Positions 20,828 through 31,662 of a DNA stretch of 64,000 nucleotides are shown here, piece by piece. This stretch comes from Rhizophagus clarus. Lineage: Eukaryota; Glomeromycota; Glomeromycetes; Glomerales; Glomeraceae. Every line of letters starts with the position of its first letter. Position 1 is the first letter of the stretch. The stretch is from the NCBI GenBank assembly GCA_015698045.1, contig BLAL01000194.1, forward strand, positions 1,178,001 to 1,242,000, in the 5' to 3' direction. The position numbers and the translations under genes are program-made. Under the pieces are notes generated by a model. The model was given only the letters and a program-made list of their open reading frames with translations, was not told the origin of the DNA and searched no databases.

Positions 20828-21678
20828 TTTTTTTTTTTAAAAAAAAAATAGGGAGATAGGGAGATAAAATTGTTAAAAAGTAATTAAGGAAAAAAAAAAA
20901 AAAAAAAAAAATTGAGAATATTTATAGTATATTTATAGTTACAATATTATTTCCGAGACTAGACACAAAAGCAGACTCCTATAGTGACAAAATGGGCTAA
21001 TTAATTGTGAAGTGATTTCAATGATTTCTAATTAAGGCAATTTCAGGCATACGAATATAAGAAGTATCATATATTTTTATGCGACATATGCAACGAAACA
21101 GGACAAAGACTTGAAAAAAATCGGGATTTAATTATTATACCAAAGACAATACTTAGGTTTAACGAGTCGTGATTGTTATTTTTATTGTTTTATTTTTTTT
21201 TTGTTTCCTTATTTCTTTATTTCTTTCATATAACGTTTTTAATTTGTGACGAATACAGCAAATTGCGACAATTACGACATATAAAAATGTTGATCCTTTT
21301 TAGGTATCCCAATATAATCATATGAATCATTATGATCGCATCAGTATATACCTTTTTCATATGATCAGCACTTAAAAAATCATAGTTTGTTATTTATCAA
21401 CGATAATTTTTTTTATGCAAAGTTAACAAATATTTATTTACTTGGGAAAATTGAAACTATTTACAAAATAGAGAGAATTTTTTTTATGATATTCGTGATC
21501 AAGCATAAATAATAATAATTTGATCCCCCATTTTTTTAAATATTATCTATCTCAATCTTCAATAGTCTCATGAAAAATAAATATGGCCTCAAAAAGAAGT
21601 GTACTTTTTTTAGCAATATGATCAACATATTAATGCAATGTATAAATTATGTATATTATACCCAGATTTTGATTGTTC
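20828..21678. promoter_or_regulatory. Argonaute upstream region
   Basis: About 850 bp between the Argonaute start and the end of the phosphatase gene. A poly(T)/poly(A) run abuts the start codon. No core promoter motif can be assigned from one sequence. Confidence 0.4.
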
Positions 21679-24043
21679 TCAAAAAAATGCAGTTCTAGGA
21701 GTTTCACTTAATGGCTCAATATCTTCCATGTTAAACATTTCTTCTTTCTTTCTAAGATCAAACTCGGTGACAGCTCCACTGTTTCTTTTGAATCCAAATA
21801 CACCTTCTTCTATTCTCATTAACTCTGCAACAAATCCAATATTAGGACATATACCACTTCTATGTTCCATTACATAGTCATAAGCTTGTCTTAATGTCCA
21901 TTGATGTGATTTGATTAGATAAGCTAAAACTGCTGTCACTGACCGTGATCTTCCCGCTTTACAATGAACATATATTGGCGCCTTATCTTCTTGGGCTCGC
22001 TCTATTTTGGTATAAAATTATTATATTTATATAAAAGAAGAATTTTTTTTTTTTTTGAACATAATAAAAGATAAATTTATACCTATAAAATCAACAGCGA
22101 TATTTAAAAATCTTTCAACGTCCTCTTCAACAGAATCTTTAACATTTAACTTTAAATAGCGATCGAATTTTTCCTTTAACCCTAGAAAATCCTCACATTC
22201 GAAAGCCATATTTAGGATTCTTCTTACGCCCTTATTTTTTAGTGTCTCCACTTCCTCCTCTTTTGTAATTTCGGGGCCTATAAAGAGAAATTCAGGAATT
22301 ATGGTAGAGACTACAAACGCAACCTCAGGATGTGTTACAGAGGTTGGAGTGCTTGGAGATACGGGGCCATTTTCAGCACAATTTGATATTATAGTATTAG
22401 GAAAGTCATGTAGGCCACGTGATGAAGTTGGATAAAGCGATAAAGATTCACCTTTTTATAAACAAAATTTGTTAGTAAGATATACACACATAAAAATTAA
22501 AGAATAAAATTTGTTACTTACCAATTTTACCATTTCCGTTAGTTGGTTGGAATAAATATTGTAACCCGTTTGAAGGTCGTCGTCCTCGCGAAATTTCATT
22601 ATGTTTTGATCTAATATTTGTTTCTAATGGTGGTGGTTGTGAATTTTGTTCCTGTTTGGGTTCAGATTGTTTTCCGCTTCTTTTGCGTCTGAGAGAATTT
22701 TGTTCAGTATTTACTGAAAACAAAGAATCTCTTCGAACTAAACCTGAACCTTGATGTTGTTGCTGTTCTTGATCTTCATATTCTGTTGAAATATCATTAA
22801 TAGAATCTTTATCGGAAGGAGAACCAACTTCTAATCCCGTAACAATAAATTCATTTTTTTGATCCCATAATCTAAATGCCTCAAATCCTCCTTTAAGCCA
22901 ATATACTCTTCCTCTAGGCACGTCGTTGGTTTCTTGAACGTTATCAGATGACGGAAAACTTAACATTATTCTTTCTATGACACTCAATAAAGTCCAACCT
23001 GGACTAACTTTATCTGTTTCATCCATTGAATCATCAAAAATTATAACATCATGATAGCATAGATCAACATCTTCATTTACTATACTTAAATATTTTTTTC
23101 GACCTTCTGGTGTTGTAATAAATGAATCTAAAGATAAGTTGCTCATATTCCCACGACGATATCTTTTAATTAATAGCGTTGGCAAATTGACATTAAAAGA
23201 TTCACGAATATGTTTCTCTTGATACAACGCCAAATTACGAACATCTATTAAAATAGGTTTAGATAACTTATGTAAATATGCCTCTTTAATCTTTACACTA
23301 CGAGATGAAGATTCTCTTAATATTTCAGCAAGTTCAGAAGGTAAAATTGGCGAAGCTTTTCTACAAAATGAAGGTGATTTTGGTGGTTTAAGATTAAATT
23401 TTCCGAGTTTTGATGGGGATTTGGGTGCCGCAGATTGAATAGAAGACAATGAAAAAGATTTTCCAAAAAAGAAACCAGGTTTAGAATTATTTGTTTGAGA
23501 TGCCAAATTAGCAACCGGACTAATAATTGGATTTTCGGAATATTTATGAATCGAACTATTACTTCCTTTTCGGTGTAAAAATTTAGGGGATTTTGGGGAT
23601 TTTGGGGATTTTGGGGAATGTGGAGGAACAGTTTTTGGAGAAGTAGGTTTTTGTGATTTTAGATTATTATTTGTTTTTTGGAATTTTAAAAATGAAGTAG
23701 CCGTTGGAGATTTACGACCTATTATATTAGTTTTCTGAAAAGCTGCAGTTATGGCAGATATAGGCTTAAGAATAAATCTTTTTGTTGGGCTTTGAGGAGT
23801 TTTTGGGGATGGTAAATCTAAAAATGAATCACTTTTAGCAGAAGTAATAGGTGAAGGGACGTTTAAAATAGGGGAACGAGGGGGGATTATAACTGGGGCC
23901 GGTATTTTTGAAAAACGTTTTTTGCGAAAACTCGTCATTTTAAGGGTACTATCTAAAAAAGCGCCCTTTTCTGTACCAAGGGGTCTTTCATTCTCATGGG
24001 TTGGTTGTGTAAAACTTGACGGTAACGAGACGGTCGAATTCAT
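21679..24043 (-). CDS. MAP-kinase phosphatase (rhodanese + dual-specificity phosphatase)
   Basis: Dephosphorylates Thr/Tyr of MAP kinases. Three exons (22522-24043, 22083-22451, 21679-22001) join in phase to 737 residues. Residues 1-230 are a Ser/Pro-rich region with several SP/TP sites, including a run of SPK repeats at about 143-154. Residues about 262-400 form a rhodanese-like (Cdc25-homology) domain: ILIDVRNLALYQEKHIRESF, then KRYRRG at 293-298, like the MAPK-docking basic motif. The DSP domain starts near residue 550; its signature VHCKAGRSRS gives C644 and R650 (CX5R). The domain order matches MKP-type enzymes. The long N-terminal tail is larger than usual and is a likely phosphorylation target. 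Confidence 0.92.
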
Positions 24044-24561
24044 AACTGAGAAAAAAAAAAAAAAAAATATTTATATATATATGTATATGTAGTTTTTTGA
24101 GGAAAAAAAAAAATTTTTTTTTGTTATGAAGAAACGGAGTATGGCTAAATGCAGGGCCTCGAAAATAGTAAAAGATTTTCCTAGCTTATTTAAATTTAGA
24201 AAATTTATTTTTAAGTCAGAATGAAAGTACTACAAATGTGCTACATAAATAATAAGGCGGAAAAATATAGTGCAAACTGCGGCAGTCGATCATACCATGT
24301 TAAGCTTTACTTTATATATAATAAGAAATGCTACAAAAATCACCATATAATCGAATCTGAAATTTTAAAATTTTGTGCGCATACTTTGCATTAATACTAA
24401 ACACGTTAAAATTGAAAATAAATGTATTTCGTAAATAGTTAATAATTTACAAAATTATAATTTACATCAGTAGATAATAATAATATTACAACATTAATAA
24501 AATTAAATAATAATTACATAAAATTAACTAAATAATATTTGTATAATAATGAAGAAATTGT
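24044..24561. promoter_or_regulatory. Phosphatase upstream region
   Basis: 518 bp between the phosphatase start and the next gene's stop. It is A/T-rich with an A-tract next to the start codon. No specific site is supported. Confidence 0.4.
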
Positions 24562-25490
24562 TCATGTTTCTTTAGGTGGAGTAAGCGGAGCATCCCTAAA
24601 GAAAATTAATAACGTTAATTAAAAGTTTTCAAAAAAAAAAAATTAATTCCATTCTTAAAATAAAATAGCATTTACCATGGTCTTGGAACTATGGCTACGG
24701 GAAGAACCCTAGAAAAAGCACAGGTTAAATCCTAAATTTCTTTTTTTATTTGTTTTTTAAATAAGAACCAAGTTACTTACCAAGTAGCGGCGAGAACAAC
24801 ACCATTACCAACGTTTTGAGCTTTAATTACAGTGAATTGTAAACCAACCCAAGCAGAAATGAAACCAAAATAAGGAGAAATAGCAGCAGCATTTCCGGCT
24901 ACAACTTGTATAAATCCCAAGAAACTATTACTAACACTTTGAGCTTGATCCAATCTACCCATACATTTTTGCGGAACATAAATTTCGTAACCCCACCAAT
25001 AAACATAAGCTGAAATACTATCTAAAGGTGGGTTAAATAATTTTATAGAAGAAGTTGAAGGTGGATTAATTATAACTTTTTCCTTTTTTATTATTTTACT
25101 GGAAGATTCTTTTTTATTTTTATCTGATGATTTGGAAGGTTTTGTTGAAGTGGTTTCTTCTTCTGATACTACTTCTGTAACTTCAACTGAAGGTATAATT
25201 GGGTCTGGGTCCGGCATTGCTTTTAATACATTTATCATACCCTGCGCTGCCGTATTATTTTGTAAAGCTTTAACCGCTTTTTTGGCTTTCTTCCTATTTT
25301 TGGTGTGAGTTGAGTGATTAACTCCTAAAATTATATCTTTAACCGTATGAGCAAGACTTTCTTGATATTTTGGGTCGGCATTTTTTTTGTTTTTTCGATA
25401 TGACAGAATAGACATTAAAACCATAATTGCTAATGAAATAATAAAAAGGTAAAATTTAAAACGCGTTATTAGAACGAACTTAAGGGGCAC
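24562..25490 (-). CDS. Unknown membrane-anchored protein
   Basis: Three exons (24781-25490, 24676-24708, 24562-24595) join in phase to 258 residues; the last two exons are 33 and 34 bp. Residues about 8-29 are one hydrophobic segment, a likely signal anchor. A Lys-rich helix follows (KNRKKAKKAVKALQNN). A Ser/Thr/Lys/Glu-rich low-complexity linker lies at about 95-150. The C-terminal 100 residues are conserved-looking, with aromatic residues (AYVYWWGYEIYVP) and small hydrophobic stretches (FIQVVAGNAAAISPYFGFIS) that could form amphipathic or membrane helices. The end reads VAIVPRPWDAPLTPPKET. I do not recognise a family. The in-phase short exons argue it is real. Confidence 0.75.
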
Positions 25491-26800
25491 TTAGTAAATA
25501 TATTTTTTGACTTGCATCCCTATTGAAATTTATTTATTTATTTGGCAAAGATTATCATAATGAATATATAAAAATAACTAATGCAGGAGAATTTCCATTT
25601 TAGTTTAGAGTCATATTGGGGAGAATTTTTCGACACATGTATTAACGAGGTTGATACAATTTACCATCAGAAAGACTTGTGTTAGGTGTGTAGTACTAAT
25701 TTAGCTAGTTTAAGGGGATGTCTAAAGCGGCAAATCACGTGATCATAGTAAGATATTTGTCACCCATGTCACACCCTCTACTCTTTCATTTTTATTAAGT
25801 ATTCTGGCGACAGAAATTTTTCGGTTAATAAAATCCTATATGTCACACCATATTTGTCACATTCACAATTTCTTAATGCCGTAATGCGGGCCAAAAATTT
25901 GTATAAATCGGGCGACTTACCCCCGCTTTAGACGACCCCTAGTTTAAGTATCATTAAAACGTCATAGATTATTAGGTCAGATTTAGTTGAAGAATTCTTA
26001 CGTTTTACTTTTGTATTTCTAAATAAAGTTAACCTTCGTAAAAAAAATCACAGTATACAATTATATGTATTTAGCATTTTACTTGCGTTGAGGAAGACCC
26101 TTCTCATTGACATTAGAAGATATTGTTTATATTCAACTCATCCTAATTTCCTATCATGTATTTTCTATAGGAGGGCTTTGTTTGATCTCAAATATTCTCA
26201 ATTTAATGTAAAGTGAAACTTATGCAAGAGCTTTATGTATATGAATTTTCCGTCATAATTAGAATTAATACTAAATTCTGATGATACTGAGAAAGAGTAA
26301 TAATAAAAAACTAAAAACCTTGCAAATGTGGTTATTATTACTCCCTTGTATTCTGTGAGAGATATGTCGAAATAGTAACCAAAGTACTGAGAGGATTAGC
26401 TTTTTTATAAAATGAATTCAACATCGAATTTTTTGAATTTCAAAAAATTTAAAAAAATATATGATGTAAAAAATGGCAGAACCTTTTATTTCATCTTAAA
26501 AAAATAAGTTCTATAATGTAATAATGCAAATATATAATAAGTAATAAGTATTTTTCCTTTACAAATATTTAATAATATATCTAAATCCGCTATATTTAAT
26601 AATAATTATAATATGTACCCTAATTAATTATATAATTAATGTTTATATCCCTGATACATAGTGTGTCTATAAAAAACTATAAAAACAAAAAGTTCCTCTG
26701 AAAAATCAATGTCTTTAATAATCATAAATTATAATGAATGTTCAAAAGTTTTATATATACAATTATTATAATTATATTCCATTTAAATGATATAAAATTT
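25491..26800. other. Intergenic containing a hAT-like MITE
   Basis: 1.3 kb between the unknown membrane protein start and the RhoGEF stop. The MITE at 25714-25939 is the only bounded structure. No coding frame looks real. Confidence 0.6.
25714..25939. mobile_element. hAT-like MITE, 226 bp
   Basis: The left end GGGGATGTCTAAAGCGG (25714-25730) matches the reverse complement of 25923-25939 at 15 of 17 positions. An exact 8-bp direct repeat, TAGTTTAA, flanks it at 25706-25713 and 25940-25947, as expected for hAT insertion. Inside are several TGTCAC motifs, possibly subterminal transposase sites, and a CACGTG E-box at 25736-25741. It sits about 220 bp upstream of the neighbouring gene's start. 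Confidence 0.88.
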
Positions 26801-29800
26801 TCATTTCTTTCGTTTTTCTTTCATAACATCAAATACTTTTGAAGCCGATTCTTCGTCTTTCATTTTAAGTAAATAGACAATTCGAAGGTTACTTCCCGTA
26901 TTGCTTAATGTAAGAGCCACGCTCTTTCCAATTTTTTCAACGCCATCTTCATTAATAATAGCGTCAATTATTGTCTTTGTTTTTTTATCTGAATTAACAA
27001 CAATTCTCTTGCGATGTGAAGGTGTCTCAAGTAATAATTTCATATTTCCCCATCCGATATTTGTCCAAACTCCATGGTCATTCTGTAAAAATACACGACA
27101 TCTAACTTCCATAACTTGCGTAACAGTTTGTTCAACTTCACGTAAAGGCTCAATTGGTTGCAATGAAGATGATCGGGAAATATATCTGTCGGTAGGAACA
27201 TTTAACTCCTTTGCAGATTCCTTAATTTTCGATAAACAATTAAAAAGCTCATCTGATTCTGATGGATCGGTTGTATTAATTTTATAATACTCTTTTCCTT
27301 GTCCGATCTCGCATGATATACTAACAGAATTTGCTTCCTCACGATGAAGTGTTGTTGTAGAATGGATCCATGCATTAAGAACCATTCTATTTGATGATTC
27401 TAATATAATAGCCCAACATCCTTTGTTTTGGACTGTCAAACGAACTTCTACAATACAATTATCTTTCTTGGTTAAGGGCTTCCACTCTCCATTTTTCCAA
27501 ATAAATACTTCACACGCTGATCTAAAAATCGTTTCTTTAAAAGTCGCGATGCTCATAACTGATGCAAGTGAAGCCATGGAATTAGCACGATCAGCTTGTA
27601 TTCCTGTAGTCAATTTATTTCTTATACCCGGAGATGATATTGGATCACTATTATGACGTTCTTGACCTTTCCCTTGTTCGAATGGTAAATAATCACCGGG
27701 ATATTGTCCGCCTGCATTTTGAGGTGGATCTGGTGTACGTGAACGTACAACAGGTGAATCTGAACTAGGAAAGTCAGGAAATAAGTTCGAACTTTGGCTA
27801 ATAGTGGACATGGGACGCGTAGATTTGCCATGTGATCTGTTTACCAAGTTGCCTACACTTGGATTTCTTTTCAATGCATCTGAGGACATTGAAAGTGTTG
27901 AAATCGTTGATAAGCGATGATTACTTTCGATTTTACTTGGGACTAAAAATTAATAAAATATTCGATTAATATTAATAATAAATTATTATTTTTGAAAGAA
28001 AAAGTTGATATACCATTAGACGAAAATTCAATCGCTTTATTAATTTCTCTTAACCAATTGTCCTTAATATCTTTATCATTTGCATAAATAATTATCATTT
28101 CTTTTTGTAAAATTGTCAATTCCAATGAATCTAATATAAAGAGAAAAGGTTTAAAAAATTTTATGCAATTTATCAAAACCCGCATATATGTAATATATTT
28201 ATTATTAACCAACCTTCTTGGTCGTCGCTTACATCATTGATTACAAGATGTTCTATATTAATTGGTGGATATATTAAGTTCAAATCCTTCTCTTCTTGTT
28301 TTTCTTCTTGAGTATTATCTTGACAAATCAACAAAAGGTCAGTCAATAAAAATATATAAGCATTAATATGAGATGTTTCAGTAGAATTTATGGAATTTGT
28401 AGTTTCAATAATAAAATCGCCATGAAGAACAATTTTACGTTCGAAGGGAAGATCCTTTGAAAGAAGTGAAACTTTTACAATCTGAAATATAAGAATTAAG
28501 TTTAAAACCATTCGTTAAATAATTTTCCAACATTAATAGGTAAAATATATAATTACGTATGAAATTAATATACCTTTGGTAATTTGGTAAATAAGTCTTT
28601 AGTTTTAGTTGTATCAAGTTGCCCTTCTAACTCTTCCAAAGTCCAATTTCTCTTAACAGATTGAACTTCAACAACGATATTTGAATTAATATCAGTAGGT
28701 ACAAAAATATTTGAATCAATTGGAGAATCTGGAGCATCTGGAGAATCTGTAGTTTGCGATTTTATTGGAGTGTTTGTTACAGTATTATCTTGTTTTTCAC
28801 AGTCATCATCTTTTTGATGAACCTCTATAGTTGGAGACATTATCACTGAGGATACATCTTCTGAAACTGGAGAAATAACAGTTGACGAGACAACATCTTC
28901 AGAAGCTGGAGGAATCACCGTAGAAGAAACAAATTCTTTTATTTTATTTGAACTTTTGATTTTTTTTTCTAATTCAAGAAGACAATCAATCCGTTCATTT
29001 GCAGCCAACAATAGACTATTATCAGCCCGTCCAGGTTCTGTGGTCCTATACAAACGCTATAAAAAAAAATTATATATATATATATTTTTTTAATAAATTC
29101 TCTATATATATGTTCATATTACTCTAAGCACATACCAAATATAATTTTTTGTAATAATGTAACCGTTTTAATGGCATATCGAAAAAATAATCCAAGGAAA
29201 CGGGTTGATTCTTTTCAGATGAGATATCCTAATAATAAGGTAATATTAACATTAATTCTTACATTAATTCTGTAATTTAATGAGTAACATACATAATAAA
29301 ATTGTAATAATTACATTTAAAGTCTGTTGCAAATTTAAATTTTCTTCAATTTCGGGTATGGAATCGAATCCTAATTTGAAGTTTTCAACATACTTTGTAT
29401 ACGGATCATCCATATCATCGATCTAAAATATCAAAGATCATGTGTCAGATAAGTATAGTAAACAAAGGTTATAAAAAAAACCTACCCAGATCAATAATGT
29501 CTCACCAAGATCTTTTGCTGATGCTGGGTTCGATCCTATTTTATCAAGTTTCTGTAATAAATTTAATATAATTTATCATGTTGTTAATCATATTATTTTG
29601 CTAATGAGAATAGTATTTGAAGATAGTAATATTTACTAAGTAAAACTTTTTGTTCTGTTTATAAATTGCTTCAACATGACGAAACATTAGATCCAATTCT
29701 GGTGGAGGAAGATCATCACTACTCCAACATGCTGTAACTCGCTAAAAATTATAAATTATTAGGAAATGTTTTTAAATGATATCATTTATTAAACTTATAA

Positions 29801-30093
29801 GCATCGGCTTACTTGTAACAAACATTTTAAATCCTCAAGATATTTATATTCTGTCTCTATAAGATCAACCAGAGGATTATTAACTTTTCTATACGAATCT
29901 TGGTAAGGTGAAGGTGGGCTCACTGACGGTGTTTGTGGTGATTGAGGTGAAAGTGGTGAAAGCAGACCGTGTGAAGTCTATATCGAGGATTTGGTTGCTA
30001 TGAATTAGAAAACCAAAACTGAAATAAAAGAAACGCAACACTCAAACTTACAAGGTCCGATTCATACTGCCTTGTTGGTTCAACTGTTTCCAT
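26801..30093 (-). CDS. Rho guanine-nucleotide exchange factor (DH-PH) with two C-terminal PH-like domains
   Basis: Activates Rho-family GTPases at membranes. Ten exons join in phase to 862 residues: 30052-30093, 29813-29977, 29637-29741, 29486-29551, 29315-29422, 29136-29228, 28574-29056, 28214-28481, 28014-28130 and 26801-27942. A Ser/Pro leader is followed by a DH domain at about 45-230 (LVDLIETEYKYLEDLKCLLQ; then FDMPLKRLHYYKKLYL, the conserved last helices). A Ser/Glu/Val repeat linker spans about 230-345. The PH domain, about 355-480, contains IVLHGDFIIE and AYIFLLTDLLLICQ and ends DNWLREINKAIEF. Further on, about 628-735 and 765-862 look like two RanBD/WH1-type PH folds (VFIWKNGEWKPL; VFLQNDHGVWTNIGWG). 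The C-terminal fold assignment is inference. Confidence 0.88.
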
Positions 30094-31662
30094 TATAGTG
30101 ATATATAAAATATTTATATGATAATAATAAAGGAATAGAAAAAGACTAATGGGATAAACTTTAGTATGGTGTTTAAGCAAAAAGAATGAAATGAGCCAAG
30201 GGATAACCGAAAATGAAAAAATTGAATTAGTGGAACCTCGTGCACATCCATTTATATAAGCTAAAACTAAAAGGGACCAAATTCTAGAAATCATGCTGTG
30301 ACTGCATACACAACTTTATTAAATTTCTTATGAATGACTCGTGGGTAAATAATTATTGGATTATTGGTTATGTTTGTTTTATTGAATTCGGAATTATGCA
30401 ACGAAAAAAAAAAATCATTATTTTTAGAACTAAGCTTTTACTTGTTTCTTTATTTCAAATGGTTTATTAGCCATTTTTATCAAAATAATATAGATAATTA
30501 TAAATCCGATCATCATTTTTTCTTTTTAAAATTACAGAAAATCCGCACGATGTTTATTATAACAAGATGATCGCTTTTAATTTTTTGTAGATTTTAATTT
30601 TAATAAAAATCGCTGATAATGATACATGATATGATTAATTTTTAGCAAATATATCATTAATATTTTTATCTTTCAGAGAGTTTTGACAATCTTTAGGATC
30701 ACAAAAATTTTAAATTTCAGACGGGTTATTGGTCGGACCGAAAATAAACTCCGATACTTCTAATACTTCTAATATTCTTTTGTTTTCAAATACTAGTACT
30801 AAATTGTAAATGTTATTGTTCATCCAAATGCAGTTCACTAGTGGATATCATAGATTTTCATGGCTGCGCCGTGAAACAGTGAAATATATTATCCATCTTT
30901 AAATAAACATTATCTGTGAAAAAATTATATTATATTTTTTTTCTTTTTTTTTTTTTTTTTTTTTTTTTATATCTAAAAAGGTTTTGGAAGAAAAAAAAAA
31001 GATCTTAGATTGATTCCCAGGTGAATGATGAACTGATCTTCTCATGCTATTTACAGAGAACGTATGTCATTATCTGAGAGTAACTGCAACATATATTAGT
31101 ACTCTCATTTTCATGAAGTTGCACCTGTGACGTGTTTTAAGGAAAAAAAAACCACACGATTACTGCGCCACATTTTTTAAAACCATGACAAATGCTAAAA
31201 ATGCTTTTGTTCAGCTGAATATTGTAAAATTGGCGTTAATTGTACTCCATATGTGATGAATTTGATGTTACATCAACATTACGACATTTTAAAGAAATAT
31301 GGTTGCACGTACATGCCCCATAATACTATCACGCGACGTGGTAAATTAACAACCCCAAAAACTGAAATAGCCCGAAACTCGACATACTAAAAATGATTAT
31401 CATGGTCTCTTCTTTCGCCGACTCATAATCAAAGGGTCTTGCAGGTTTTTTTTTTCTTGACCCTTTCCGCTATTAAGAATCATTTTTTATCAATCAAGAT
31501 TTTTCTCTTTACCATAATTTCTAAGTGTAAAAAATTAAAAAAATAACTATTAAAATTCTCTTGTAACGAGATAAAATAATTGATAATTTAATTTAATTCA
31601 AATAAATCTCTATCAATAAATTAATTAAAATAAAATTTTTTTTAACGATACACACTCAAAAT
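30094..31662. promoter_or_regulatory. Divergent intergenic region, RhoGEF / NPC1
   Basis: 1.57 kb between two genes transcribed away from each other. It contains a T-tract of about 35 bases near 30935-30970 and the palindromic repeat copy at 30831-30880. No gene was seen. Confidence 0.45.
30831..30880. repeat. Dispersed palindrome-bearing repeat, copy 2
   Basis: GTGGATATCATAGATTTTCA followed by TGGCTGCGCCGTGAAA matches copy 1 (17975-18028) with several substitutions. It keeps flanking complementary TTCACT / AGTGAA. Confidence 0.65.
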
